In this document: piece after piece, positions 54,469-63,663 of the stretch
Numbering within the stretch: position 1 is the stretch's first letter
Layout: every line of letters begins with the position of its first letter
NCBI RefSeq assembly: GCF_011290385.1
Contig: NZ_CP049785.1
Span: 559,009-623,008, forward strand
Direction: 5' to 3'
Length of the DNA stretch: 64,000 nt
Source of the DNA: Blattabacterium sp. DPU
GTDB lineage: Bacteria; Bacteroidota; Bacteroidia; Flavobacteriales; Blattabacteriaceae
The notes under the pieces: model-generated
What the model was told of the DNA's origin: nothing
Seen by the model: the letters and a program-made list of their open reading frames with translations, nothing else
Database searches by the model: none
Program-made: the position numbers and the translations under genes

Positions 54469-55521
54469 TTAATTCTGATCTTTTTTTTCTGGTCTAAGAT
54501 TTCGAATTATGGATCCTACTTTCCATAATTCACTTTGTCTAAGATTTTGTAATTCCTTTTGTAATTTTTCTCTATAATTTATATCACTATTGGCTTTAAT
54601 AATTCTTTTCACTTCTTTTCCAGAAGAAACTTCATGATATAATTCATTAAAAATTGGAAGAGTAGCATCTCTAAATTTTTTCCACCAATCCAAAGCTCCT
54701 CTTTGTGCGGTAGTAGAACAATTAGCATACATCCAATCCATTCCTTTTTCTGATACTAGTGGCATCAAACTTTGAGTCAACTCTTCTACCGTTTCGTTAA
54801 AAGATTCTGAAGGAGAATGTCCTTTTTCTCTTAATATTTGATATTGTGCCGCAAAAATTCCTTGTATAGCTCCCATCAAAGTCCCTCTTTCTCCTACTAA
54901 ATCAGAATATACCTCATTTTGAAAATTGGTTTCAAATAAATATCCAGATCCTATTCCAATTCCAATAGACAAAGTTTTTTCTAAACTTTTTCCACTATAA
55001 TCTTGATAAATAGCATAACTAGAATTAATTCCTTTTCCTTGTTTAAATAGTTTTCTTAAACTAGTTCCTGACCCTTTTGGCGCTACTAAAAAAATATCTA
55101 TATTTTCAGGAGGAGAAATTTTTGTTTGATCATGAAAAGTTAATCCTAAACCATGTGAAAAATATAAGGATTTTCCTTCAGTTAAATATTTACTAAGAGT
55201 AGGCCAAAAATATATTTGACCTGCATCTGATAACAAATACATAATTATAGTTCCTTTTTCAGAAGCATCTTCCAAAGAAAAAAGATTTTCACCTTCTATC
55301 CATCCGTCTTTTAACGCTTTTTTCCAAGAAAAAGAATGTTTTCTTTGTCCTACTATCACTTTAAATCCATTATCTCTTAAGTTTAGAGATTGCCCAGGAC
55401 CTTGAACTCCATAACCTAATACAGCAATAGTTTCTTGTTTCAAAATTTCTTTAGCTTTATATAATGAAAATTCATTTCTTGTAATGATATTTTCTTCTAT
55501 AGATCCAAATTTAATTTTCAT
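54469..55521 (-). CDS. ilvC: Ketol-acid reductoisomerase
   Basis: NADPH-dependent step common to valine, leucine and isoleucine. 350 residues. Nucleotide motif VLGYGVQGPGQSLNLRDNG and the C-terminal catalytic domain (SDLVGERGTLMGAIQGIFAA, YANCSTTAQRGALDWWKKF). The C-terminal half closely resembles what I recall of fungal Ilv5 and Bacteroides IlvC, unlike the long E. coli type. Intact; 13 bases after ilvN. Confidence 0.93.
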   Translation of the reverse strand: MKIKFGSIEENIITRNEFSLYKAKEILKQETIAVLGYGVQGPGQSLNLRDNGFKVIVGQRKHSFSWKKALKDGWIEGENLFSLEDASEKGTIIMYLLSDAGQIYFWPTLSKYLTEGKSLYFSHGLGLTFHDQTKISPPENIDIFLVAPKGSGTSLRKLFKQGKGINSSYAIYQDYSGKSLEKTLSIGIGIGSGYLFETNFQNEVYSDLVGERGTLMGAIQGIFAAQYQILREKGHSPSESFNETVEELTQSLMPLVSEKGMDWMYANCSTTAQRGALDWWKKFRDATLPIFNELYHEVSSGKEVKRIIKANSDINYREKLQKELQNLRQSELWKVGSIIRNLRPEKKDQN

Positions 55522-55534
55522 AATTTTAAATTAT

Positions 55535-55846
55535 TTAATATGTTACTAATGGTAAATCCATTCTCTTCCATGAATTTTTTCTAGAATTTTTTTCTTCTAG
55601 TTTATAATAATAAACATGAATAATTCCAATTAATTTTTCAATTAATTTTTTTATTTTTAACAATTGTTCTTCTGGCTCTTCTAAATCAAGGATATATCTA
55701 ATATTGCTAATAGTTTTGTTATCATTGTGATTAGATACATTAATATGATTAGTTTTTATGTTTTTTCGATTGAGAATAATAAGAATTCTACTTAATAATC
55801 TTGTATCTTTTTCTCCTAAAATTATTATTCTGAATTGATGCTTCAT
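55535..55846 (-). CDS. ilvN: Acetolactate synthase small subunit, short (ACT domain only)
   Basis: 103 residues: an ACT regulatory domain (IIILGEKDTRLLSRILIILN, GIIHVYYYKLEEKNS) and a 15-residue tail. Typical IlvN proteins are 160-190 residues with a C-terminal domain, missing here without any trace in the next frame. In operon position between ilvB and ilvC. Feedback inhibition may be reduced, or the family is naturally of the short IlvM kind. Identification rests on the ACT pattern and position. Confidence 0.82.
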   Translation of the reverse strand: MKHQFRIIILGEKDTRLLSRILIILNRKNIKTNHINVSNHNDNKTISNIRYILDLEEPEEQLLKIKKLIEKLIGIIHVYYYKLEEKNSRKNSWKRMDLPLVTY

Positions 55847-55874
55847 AGTATTATATATTTTTGTGTTAAATAAA

Positions 55875-57569
55875 TTATGTTAAACGAATTTCATCTACCG
55901 CAGCTCCTGCCGGAATCATAGGAAAAACATTGTCTTCTTTTTCTGTAATAACTTCTAATAAAAAAGCTTTGTCATGGTTTAATGCTTTTTTTACTGATTT
56001 TTCTAATTCTTCTCTTTGACTTACTTTCTTTGCTTTTATGTTATAAGCATGAGCTAATTGTACAAAATCTGGATTAACTAGTTCTGTACACGAATAACGT
56101 TTATCAAAAAAAAGCTGTTGCCACTGACGTACCATTCCCAAAAAATTATTATTTAACAGTATAATTTTAACGGGAATCTTATTTTGTAAGATAGTCCCCA
56201 TTTCTTGTATTGTCATTTGAATTCCTCCATCTCCAACAACACAAATCACCTGCCTATTTCGAGCTCCTAATTGAGCTCCTATAGAAGCAGGTAAAGCAAA
56301 TCCCATAGTACCCAATCCCCCAGAAGTTATTTGACTTTTTTTATAAGTAAAATTGAAATATCTTGAAGCTATCATTTGATGTTGTCCTACATCAGTTACA
56401 AGAATTGCATTTCTTTTCTTATATTGATTTATCCATTTAATTACTTCACCCATAGTAATTCCTTTTTTTTTTGGATTTATATCTCCTTGTATTACTATGG
56501 TTTTTTCTTTTTCTTTAAGACAAAAAAATTTACTTATCCATTTTTTATGGATCGATTCATGAACATAAAAAATTAATTTTTTTAAAGAGATTTTACAATC
56601 TCCTAAAATTGGAATATGACATAAAATATTTTTATTAATTTCTGAACTATCTATTTCTAAATGAATAATTTTAGCTTGTTTAGCATATTTTTTAACATCT
56701 CCAGTAACACGATCGTCAAATCGCATCCCTATTGCAATAAGAATATCACATTGATTAGTTAAAATATTGGGAGCATAATTTCCATGCATGCCTAACATAC
56801 CTACATATAAATGATGATTATTAGACAATGCTCCTAACCCTAACAGAGTGCTAGCTACTGGAATTCCAGTTTTTTCAACAAATTCTTTAAATTCTTCTTC
56901 CGCTTCAGCTAAAATCACTCCTTGACCTACTAGAATTAAAGGCCTTTCCGCTGAATTAATTAGATTTGCTGCTTTTATTATTTTTTCGTTTTCTATACAG
57001 GGATATGGATGAAAATTTCTTATATATTCACAACGTGTATAATGAAATACCGTTTTTTGAAATTGAGCATCTTTAGTAATATCTATTAATACAGGTCCTG
57101 GTCTCCCTTTTTTAGCTATCAAGAATCCTTTTTGAATCGATTTACAAATATCTTTAGCTTTTAAAACTTGAATATTCCATTTAGTAACAGGAATAGAAAT
57201 ATCTATAATATTTGTTTCTTGAAAAGCATCAGTTCCTAATAAATGAGAAGATACTTGTCCAGTAATGCAAACAACAGGAGTACTGTCTATCAAGGCATCT
57301 GCTAGTCCAGTAATTAAATTAGTCGCTCCTGGACCTGAAGTCGTGAAACATACTCCAATTTTTCCGGTTGCTCTAGCGTATCCTTGTGCGGCATGAATAG
57401 ATCCTTGTTCATGACGCATGAGAACATGAGATATGGAATTTAAATAATCGTGCAGAGAATCATATATAGGCATAATAGCTCCACCTGGATATCCAAATAT
57501 GTATTCTACTTCTTCATGTAATAGTGTTTTTATTACTATTTCTGAACCAGAAAATAACTTTTTTTCCAT
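55875..57569 (-). CDS. ilvB: Acetolactate synthase large subunit
   Basis: TPP and FAD enzyme making acetolactate/acetohydroxybutyrate. About 564 residues from MEKKLFSGSEIVIKTLLHEE; the ORF opens two codons earlier at a TTG. Catalytic Glu region FGYPGGAIMPIYDSL, RHEQGSIHAAQGYARATGKI, and TPP motif VVGDGGIQMTIQEMGTILQN. Six bases after ilvD. Confidence 0.95.
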   Translation of the reverse strand: MEKKLFSGSEIVIKTLLHEEVEYIFGYPGGAIMPIYDSLHDYLNSISHVLMRHEQGSIHAAQGYARATGKIGVCFTTSGPGATNLITGLADALIDSTPVVCITGQVSSHLLGTDAFQETNIIDISIPVTKWNIQVLKAKDICKSIQKGFLIAKKGRPGPVLIDITKDAQFQKTVFHYTRCEYIRNFHPYPCIENEKIIKAANLINSAERPLILVGQGVILAEAEEEFKEFVEKTGIPVASTLLGLGALSNNHHLYVGMLGMHGNYAPNILTNQCDILIAIGMRFDDRVTGDVKKYAKQAKIIHLEIDSSEINKNILCHIPILGDCKISLKKLIFYVHESIHKKWISKFFCLKEKEKTIVIQGDINPKKKGITMGEVIKWINQYKKRNAILVTDVGQHQMIASRYFNFTYKKSQITSGGLGTMGFALPASIGAQLGARNRQVICVVGDGGIQMTIQEMGTILQNKIPVKIILLNNNFLGMVRQWQQLFFDKRYSCTELVNPDFVQLAHAYNIKAKKVSQREELEKSVKKALNHDKAFLLEVITEKEDNVFPMIPAGAAVDEIRLT

Positions 57570-57575
57570 ATACAA

Positions 57576-59261
57576 CTAAAATTGATCTGTAATGCATCCT
57601 TCAGAAGCTGGAGATACCATTCTTGTATATTTGTATAGATATCCTTTTTTAACTTTTAGTGAAGGAGGAGTCCATAATTTTCTTCTCCTTTGTATTTCCT
57701 CTACTCCCACTTCTAGAGTAATGGTATTATTTTCCGTATCTATTTTAATAATATCTTCATTTTGTACTAAAGCAATTAATCCTCCAGAGTGTGCTTCTGG
57801 AGTGATATGTCCTACAACAAAACCATGTGATCCTCCTGAAAATCTTCCATCTGTAATAAGAGCTACTTTTTTTCCTAACCCAGATCCCATAATATAAGAT
57901 GTTGGTTTTAACATTTCTGGCATTCCTGGACCACCTATTGGCCCTACATATCGAATAACAATAACAATTCCAGGTAAAATTCTATTATTCAAAATAGCTT
58001 GATTAACTTCTTCTTCTGAATCGAAAACATTAGCCTTTCCTCTAAAAATTGTTCCTTCTTTTCCAGTAATTTTAGCAATAGCTCCTTCTGGAGATAAGTT
58101 TCCATACAAAATTCTAATATGTGCATTTTTTTTTATGGGATTGTCTAAAGAATGAATAATTTTTTGATTAAAAGTTATATTAGGAATATTTTTCATATTG
58201 TCATACAATGTTTTTCCAGTAACGGTTAAACAATCTCCTGATAATATTCCTTCATTTAATAAATATTTAATAATAACAGGCATTCCTCCTATATCTGTAT
58301 GAATATCTTCCATTAAGAAAGTTCCACTAGGTTTTAGATTTCCAATAAGAGGAACTTGATTACTTATTTTTTGAAAATCTTTTAAAGAAAAATCAATATT
58401 TGCTGATCTAGCGATGGCTAAAAAATGTAAAATACAATTAGTTGATCCACCTAAACACATAGCTAATTTTACTCCATTTTCTATAGAAGTTTTTGTTACT
58501 ATATCTTTTGGATTAATCCCTTTTTTTAATAGATTTTCAATATATTTAGATACTTCTTGACATTCTCTTTTTTTATTTTCACTTGTTGAAGGAGAAGAGG
58601 AAGAATAAGGAAGCATCATTCCCATTGCTTCTAAAGCAGAAGCGATAGTATTTGCCGTATACATACCTCCACAAGCACCTGGACCAGGACAAGAATTTTT
58701 TATTATATTTTTATACTCAAATTCAGTAATTTGACGAGTATTTTTTTTTCCTAAAGCTTCAAAAGAAGAAACAACATCTAATTTATTCCCATTATAATAA
58801 CCAGGAGAAATACTGCCTCCATATACAATTATAGAAGGTCTATTCAATCTTAGCAAAGCAATCATGACTCCTGGTATATTTTTATCGCATCCAGGAATAG
58901 CTATTATTCCATCATAATGGTGAGAATCCACTACAGTTTCTATGCTATCCGCTATTAATTCTCTAGAAGGAAGTGAATATCTCATACCTGATGTTCCCAT
59001 AGTAATTCCATCACTTACTCCAATCGTGGTAAATTGAAATCCTATTAAATTTTGGTTTATAACCGATGATTTTATTTTTTTCGCTAATTTATCCAAATGC
59101 ATATTGCAAGGATTCCCTTCATACCAATTACTAACTATTCCTATTTGAGCCTTACAAAAATCTGATTCTTTCATTCCGGTAGCATATAACATAGCATGTG
59201 CTGCTGGTAAATTAGGTTCTTTTGTTATTTTTTTGCTAAAATTGTTAATTCTTTTTTTCAT
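57576..59261 (-). CDS. ilvD: Dihydroxy-acid dehydratase
   Basis: Fe-S enzyme of branched-chain synthesis. 561 residues. Cluster and active-site cysteines in IPGCDKNIPGVMIAL, SCPGPGACGGMYTANTIASA, MCLGGSTNCILHFLAIAR, and C-terminal GRFSGGSHGFVVGHITPEA. First gene of the leftward operon ilvD-ilvB-ilvN-ilvC-ilvA. Confidence 0.95.
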   Translation of the reverse strand: MKKRINNFSKKITKEPNLPAAHAMLYATGMKESDFCKAQIGIVSNWYEGNPCNMHLDKLAKKIKSSVINQNLIGFQFTTIGVSDGITMGTSGMRYSLPSRELIADSIETVVDSHHYDGIIAIPGCDKNIPGVMIALLRLNRPSIIVYGGSISPGYYNGNKLDVVSSFEALGKKNTRQITEFEYKNIIKNSCPGPGACGGMYTANTIASALEAMGMMLPYSSSSPSTSENKKRECQEVSKYIENLLKKGINPKDIVTKTSIENGVKLAMCLGGSTNCILHFLAIARSANIDFSLKDFQKISNQVPLIGNLKPSGTFLMEDIHTDIGGMPVIIKYLLNEGILSGDCLTVTGKTLYDNMKNIPNITFNQKIIHSLDNPIKKNAHIRILYGNLSPEGAIAKITGKEGTIFRGKANVFDSEEEVNQAILNNRILPGIVIVIRYVGPIGGPGMPEMLKPTSYIMGSGLGKKVALITDGRFSGGSHGFVVGHITPEAHSGGLIALVQNEDIIKIDTENNTITLEVGVEEIQRRRKLWTPPSLKVKKGYLYKYTRMVSPASEGCITDQF

Positions 59262-59573
59262 GAAATATTTGAATAAATCAAAAAGCTCTACTGAGCTATC
59301 AAATAGGGTAAAAATAATACCTTACTTGAATAGTTTTGTAAAAAAAAACTATTTTAAATTATATAATATGCAAAAATATGAAAAAATAAATTATATAAAA
59401 ATGGTTTTTATGTATTTATTTTAAATTATTATTATTATTTTTACCATTAATGAATATATATTGAAAAGTTTCTAATAAAAATTGTTATAATAATACATTT
59501 TAAATTTTTTTTAAAAAAAGTATGTTTTTTTTTGATAAAAATTTAAAAACAAAATTTTTATTTATAATAATAT
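59262..59573. other. Noncoding spacer between ilvD and mnmA
   Basis: 312 bases, almost all A/T. The only structured element is a hairpin at 59284-59297 just upstream of ilvD. Also present are A/T runs such as TTTTTTTTAAAAAAA. No RNA gene or coherent ORF was recognised; an ORF reading rightward here (59233-59424) starts inside ilvD and looks fortuitous. Confidence 0.7.
59284..59297 (-). promoter_or_regulatory. Possible leader hairpin upstream of ilvD
   Basis: On the minus strand AGCTC-AGTA-GAGCT followed by TTTT, 23 bases before the ilvD start. Shape is that of a small terminator/attenuator; the stem is only five pairs and no leader peptide rich in Ile, Val or Leu codons was found upstream. 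It also resembles a tRNA D arm, but no other tRNA part is present. Confidence 0.25.
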
Positions 59574-60785
59574 TCAAATTTTGATAAAAAATATAAAAAA
59601 TAAAATGATAGAAATAACCCCTGATCCTATTAATTCTTTTCCAAGATACCAAACAGCAAATTGTCCTTCTGTTATAGCACATTGCATGTTTTCAAATTCG
59701 ACAAACATTCCTTCTTTAATTTTATGTAATTTTGATTTTTGTAATGGCTGTCTATAACGAATTCTACAAAATACGTCCATTTTTTCTCCTTCAAAAAGAC
59801 TAAGATCTTCCCGAATCCAATGAATATTTTTTTCCTGAATAAACAAAGATTTTCTATATAATCCTGGATGTTTTTTCCCCATTCCCGTATAAACAATATT
59901 TTTTTCTACATCAGTATCTATAACAAAAAGAGCTTCCTGATAACCTCCTAATGCTATTCCTTTACGTTGTCCTTTTGTAAAATAATAGGCCCCTTGATGA
60001 TATCCTATAATTTCTCCATCTGTTTTTTTATATTTTTTTTTTCTAGATATAAAAAATAATTCTTCTTCTTTAGAAAAGAAAATTTTTTTTTCTAGATATA
60101 CTGAAGCATTAGAATTAATACAAACTATTTCTCCTTTTTTGGGGAAAATTTTTTTTTTAAGAAAATTTGGAAAATTAATTTTTCCTACAAAACATAATCC
60201 CTGAGATTCTTTTTTATGAGCATTCCATAATTTATGAATTTCTGCTATTTTTCTTACTTGATTTTTAGTTAAAAGGCCTAATGGAAATAGGGATTTTTCC
60301 AATTGATATTGCGTTAATTGACATAAAAAATATGATTGATCTTTATTAAGATCCTTTCCAATTAAAAGACGATAAATTGTTTTTTTATTTTTTATAATTT
60401 TTTCTTTTTTCACATAATGTCCTGTTGCAATAAAATCTGCTCCTAAATCAAGTGCTTTTTTCAAAAAAACATTAAATTTTATTTCTTTATTACATAAAAT
60501 ATCTGGATTTGGTGTTTTTCCCAATCTATACTCATGAAACATATAGTTTATGACACGTTTTTTATACTCATTTTTCATTTCAATTACTTGAAAAGGGATA
60601 TTTAATTGTTTAGCTACTAACATAGCATCAATACAATCCTCTTTCCAAGTACATTTATTATTATAATTTTCCTCTTCCCAATTATGCATGAATAAACCAA
60701 TAACTTCATATCCTTTTTTTTTGAGAATTAATGCAGCAACACTCGAATCTACGCCGCCTGAAAGGCCTATTACTACTTTTTGCAT
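59574..60785 (-). CDS. mnmA: tRNA-specific 2-thiouridylase
   Basis: Thiolates U34 of tRNA-Lys, -Glu, -Gln. About 403 residues from MQKVVIGLSGGVDSSVAALI; the ORF start at 60812 adds nine unconserved residues. PP-loop SGGVDSS, catalytic cysteines in NPDILCNKEIKFNVFL and SQGLCFVGKINFPNFL, and YVVxxDxxKNxVxxGxG-like C-terminal barrel. Partner to mnmG. Its C-terminus ends in a hydrophobic run. Confidence 0.94.
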   Translation of the reverse strand: MQKVVIGLSGGVDSSVAALILKKKGYEVIGLFMHNWEEENYNNKCTWKEDCIDAMLVAKQLNIPFQVIEMKNEYKKRVINYMFHEYRLGKTPNPDILCNKEIKFNVFLKKALDLGADFIATGHYVKKEKIIKNKKTIYRLLIGKDLNKDQSYFLCQLTQYQLEKSLFPLGLLTKNQVRKIAEIHKLWNAHKKESQGLCFVGKINFPNFLKKKIFPKKGEIVCINSNASVYLEKKIFFSKEEELFFISRKKKYKKTDGEIIGYHQGAYYFTKGQRKGIALGGYQEALFVIDTDVEKNIVYTGMGKKHPGLYRKSLFIQEKNIHWIREDLSLFEGEKMDVFCRIRYRQPLQKSKLHKIKEGMFVEFENMQCAITEGQFAVWYLGKELIGSGVISIILFFIFFIKI

Positions 60786-60855
60786 AATGATAAAATTATT
60801 ATATAAAATCAAATGAAAAAATAAAATGAAGGATTTTATTTGTAAATTTTTTCTT

Positions 60856-61974
60856 TTAAGAAAACATTTCTCTTACACGATCAAAAAATGATTTTTCTGA
60901 ATTACCGGGATGAGGGAGAAAATTTTCATTTTTTCTCATTTTTTCAAAAAATTTTTTTTGTTCTTCATTAATTTTTTTTGGAGTCCAAACATTTATATGA
61001 ATTAAAAGACTTCCATATCCATATCCTTCAATATTAGGTAATCCTTTATTTTTTAATCTAAGAGTTTTTCCTGATTGTGTTCCTGGATCTATTTTTATTT
61101 TTGCTTTTCCATTAATGGTAGGAACTTCTTTGAAAGCGCCCAATATGGCATCTGAAAATGATATATACAAATCATAATGAAGATTGATTCCTTCTCTTTT
61201 TAATTTATTATGAGGAATTTCCTCAATTAACACGATTAAATCTCCGGAAATTCCCCCAAATGGGGCTTCATTTCCTTTTTCAGAAACTTTCAATTGAATT
61301 CCTTCTGTAATACCTGCAGGTATTTTTATATTTACTAATTCTTCTTCTTTAATTAATCCATGTTTATTAGCTCCATAAGGAATATTTTCAATAGTCTTAC
61401 CAATTCCAGAACATACGCCACATTGAGAAGTGGTTTGCATTCTTCCTAAAATAGTATTGGTTATTCGTGTTATTTGACCTGTTCCATTACAAGATATACA
61501 ATTTTTAAATTGTATTCCTTGAGCAACTTTAAGTCTCTTAACTTTAACTTTTTTTTCTACTCCATTAGCTATTTCTTCTAATGAAAGTTTAACTCTAATT
61601 CTTAAATCGCTTCCTTTAATAGTTTTATGTCTAGTAGATCTACCAAACCCGAAACTAGAAAAACCTTCTCCAAATGCGTCAGCAAAAATATCTCCAAAAT
61701 TTGCAAAAATATCTTCCATATTCATTCCTGAAGCAGAACTACTTCCTTTTATTCCAGAATGTCCAAATTTATCATAACGTTGTCTTTTTTCGGGATTACT
61801 TAAAATTTCATAAGCTTCAGCCGCTTCTTTAAATTTTTCTTCCGCTTTTTTTTTATTATCTAAATTTTTATCTGGATGGTATTTTATCGCTAATTTTCGA
61901 TAAGCTTTTTTAATTTCTTCTGTAGAAGCATTTCTAGAAACTCCTAATACTTCGTAATAATCTTTTTTCATCAT
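60856..61974 (-). CDS. dnaJ: Chaperone protein DnaJ
   Basis: Co-chaperone of DnaK. 372 residues: J domain with HPD ([20 protein letters not shown]), Gly/Phe-rich linker with few phenylalanines, cysteine-rich domain, and C-terminal peptide-binding domains. Only two CxxCxGxG motifs remain (CISCNGTG and CGVCSGIG), the ones forming zinc site II; the motifs of zinc site I are replaced by LKVAQG and [11 protein letters not shown] recall the same in free-living Flavobacteriia. Follows grpE by 18 bases. Confidence 0.94.
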   Translation of the reverse strand: MMKKDYYEVLGVSRNASTEEIKKAYRKLAIKYHPDKNLDNKKKAEEKFKEAAEAYEILSNPEKRQRYDKFGHSGIKGSSSASGMNMEDIFANFGDIFADAFGEGFSSFGFGRSTRHKTIKGSDLRIRVKLSLEEIANGVEKKVKVKRLKVAQGIQFKNCISCNGTGQITRITNTILGRMQTTSQCGVCSGIGKTIENIPYGANKHGLIKEEELVNIKIPAGITEGIQLKVSEKGNEAPFGGISGDLIVLIEEIPHNKLKREGINLHYDLYISFSDAILGAFKEVPTINGKAKIKIDPGTQSGKTLRLKNKGLPNIEGYGYGSLLIHINVWTPKKINEEQKKFFEKMRKNENFLPHPGNSEKSFFDRVREMFS

Positions 61975-61992
61975 GAAGATAAAAATTATTAA

Positions 61993-62568
61993 TTATTTTC
62001 CGGTAATGACTTTAGCATGGCGAATCACTTTTTCTCTTAAAATATATCCAGCTCCTATAATTTCTATAATTTTTCCTTTTAAATCTTCTGTGACAGCTGG
62101 AATTTGTGTTATTGCCTCATGAAAATCCGTGTTAAAATCATCTCCTTTTTTTATTTTTATTTTATTCAATCCTTTTTCTTTTAAAATTTTAATAAATTTT
62201 TCTTGTATCAAAAAAATTCCTTGCACAAGGTGTTCATCTTGATATTTTTTTAATTCTTTAATTCCTCGTTCAAAATCATCTAAAATTGGAATTAAATCTA
62301 TAATAATTTGTTCGTGAACATTCCTAAAAATATCAAATCTTTCTTTTTGAATCCGTTTTTTATAATTCTCAAATTCTGCAAAAAGACGCAAAAATTTATC
62401 TTTTTCTTTTTCCAATTCTTTTTTAAAAAACTCAATTTCTTTTTGTAATGGATCATGTATTTTTTCTTTGCAAGAAGAAGATTTTTCCTCAGATTTATCA
62501 TGAGATGATTTTACCTGTTTTTCCGTATTTTTTTGATTAATATCCATAATATAAAAAATATTTTCCAT
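61993..62568 (-). CDS. grpE: Nucleotide exchange factor GrpE
   Basis: Releases ADP from DnaK. 191 residues: charged N-terminus, long coiled coil (EIEFFKKELEKEKDKFLRLF), FENYKKRIQKERFDIFRNVH, four-helix/beta C-terminus ending GYILREKVIRHAKVITGK, a family signature. Met8 (62547) is an alternative start. Heads the grpE-dnaJ pair; its promoter region carries the inverted repeats. Confidence 0.94.
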   Translation of the reverse strand: MENIFYIMDINQKNTEKQVKSSHDKSEEKSSSCKEKIHDPLQKEIEFFKKELEKEKDKFLRLFAEFENYKKRIQKERFDIFRNVHEQIIIDLIPILDDFERGIKELKKYQDEHLVQGIFLIQEKFIKILKEKGLNKIKIKKGDDFNTDFHEAITQIPAVTEDLKGKIIEIIGAGYILREKVIRHAKVITGK

Positions 62569-62582
62569 ACTATATGTAGAGA

Positions 62583-62624
62583 GGCAAAAGATTTGCCAAA
62601 AATCATAATTATGTCATAATGACA
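62583..62624 (-). promoter_or_regulatory. grpE upstream region with two inverted repeats
   Basis: Two perfect inverted repeats in 42 bases: TGTCA-TAA-TGACA (62612-62624), matching the htpG element, and GGCAAA-AGA-TTTGCC (62583-62597) nearer the gene, overlapping the TATGATTTTTG stretch on the coding strand. They lie between the trpS stop (62634) and grpE start (62568). One may be the heat-shock operator and the other a second regulator or a trpS terminator. Confidence 0.5.
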
Positions 62625-62633
62625 TTTTATAAA

Positions 62634-63623
62634 TTAAATTATAGAATTGAGTTTCAAATGTTTTCTAATATAATTTAATCTTTCATAAGCGATCCTCTTT
62701 GCTTTTTTAGCACCTAAAGCTAAAATATGATCCAATAAAGATTTATTTTTCATAAAAGAAAAAAATCTTTTTCTTTCCAAAGAAAATTTATGAATGATAT
62801 ACTCATATAATGCAATTTTTGCCTCATGATATCCATATCCTCCTTTGATATATCTTTTTTTCATCATATCTATTTCATTAACAGTAGCTATTAAACTATA
62901 TAAAGATATGATATTATCCGTTACAGGATCTTTATTTTCTTTTACAGATTTACTATCTGTACGAATACTCATTATTTGTTTTTTCAAAATTTCATCTGAA
63001 GAAAAAATATTAATATAATTTTTTTGAGATTTACTCATTTTTTTTCCATCTGTTCCTATCACAAACATATTTTGTTTTTGTAAAAAAGCATTAGGTAACA
63101 CGAATAATTTTTCTCCTATTTTTTTATTAAAATAGTTAGCAATACGACGAGCTATTTCTATATGTTGTAATTGATCTTTTCCTACCGGAATAATTTTGGC
63201 ATTATAAAGTAAAATATCAGCGGCCATTAAAATAGGATAAGCAAACAACCCAACACTTATTTTTCCTTTATCTTCTATTTCTTTTTTTTTAAAAGCATGA
63301 GCTAATGTAAGTCTTTGGTATGGATAAAAACAACTGAAATACCAAGCCAGTTCAGTTACTAATGATACATCTGATTGTCTATAAAATAAACAATTATCTG
63401 TATTTAAGCCAAAAGCTAACCATGCAGCAGCAATTTGATAAGTATTATTTTGTATTGTTTTTATATTATCTATTTGAACCATAGAATGTAAATCCGCTAT
63501 AAATATAAATGAAGAATGTTTTTTATTTTTATTAGCCATATATATAGACGGAATAATAACTCCTAAAATATTACCTAAATGAGGGGTTCCTGTACTTCTA
63601 ATTCCTGTTAACATTTTTTCCAT
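62634..63623 (-). CDS. trpS: Tryptophanyl-tRNA synthetase
   Basis: Class I synthetase. 329 residues. HIGH-type motif in RSTGTPHLGNILGVIIPSIY, KMSKS loop DGKKMSKSQKNYINIFSS, and PVGKDQLQHIEIARRIANYF. Normal length. Between atpG and grpE, on the same strand. Confidence 0.95.
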   Translation of the reverse strand: MEKMLTGIRSTGTPHLGNILGVIIPSIYMANKNKKHSSFIFIADLHSMVQIDNIKTIQNNTYQIAAAWLAFGLNTDNCLFYRQSDVSLVTELAWYFSCFYPYQRLTLAHAFKKKEIEDKGKISVGLFAYPILMAADILLYNAKIIPVGKDQLQHIEIARRIANYFNKKIGEKLFVLPNAFLQKQNMFVIGTDGKKMSKSQKNYINIFSSDEILKKQIMSIRTDSKSVKENKDPVTDNIISLYSLIATVNEIDMMKKRYIKGGYGYHEAKIALYEYIIHKFSLERKRFFSFMKNKSLLDHILALGAKKAKRIAYERLNYIRKHLKLNSII

Positions 63624-63663
63624 AATTTATGTTTTTTATTGGTAAATAAATGGATCAATAAAA

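Noticed and set aside
59281..59300. tRNA fragment (D-arm-like sequence) before ilvD
   Set aside because: No acceptor, anticodon or T arm nearby; better explained as a short hairpin.
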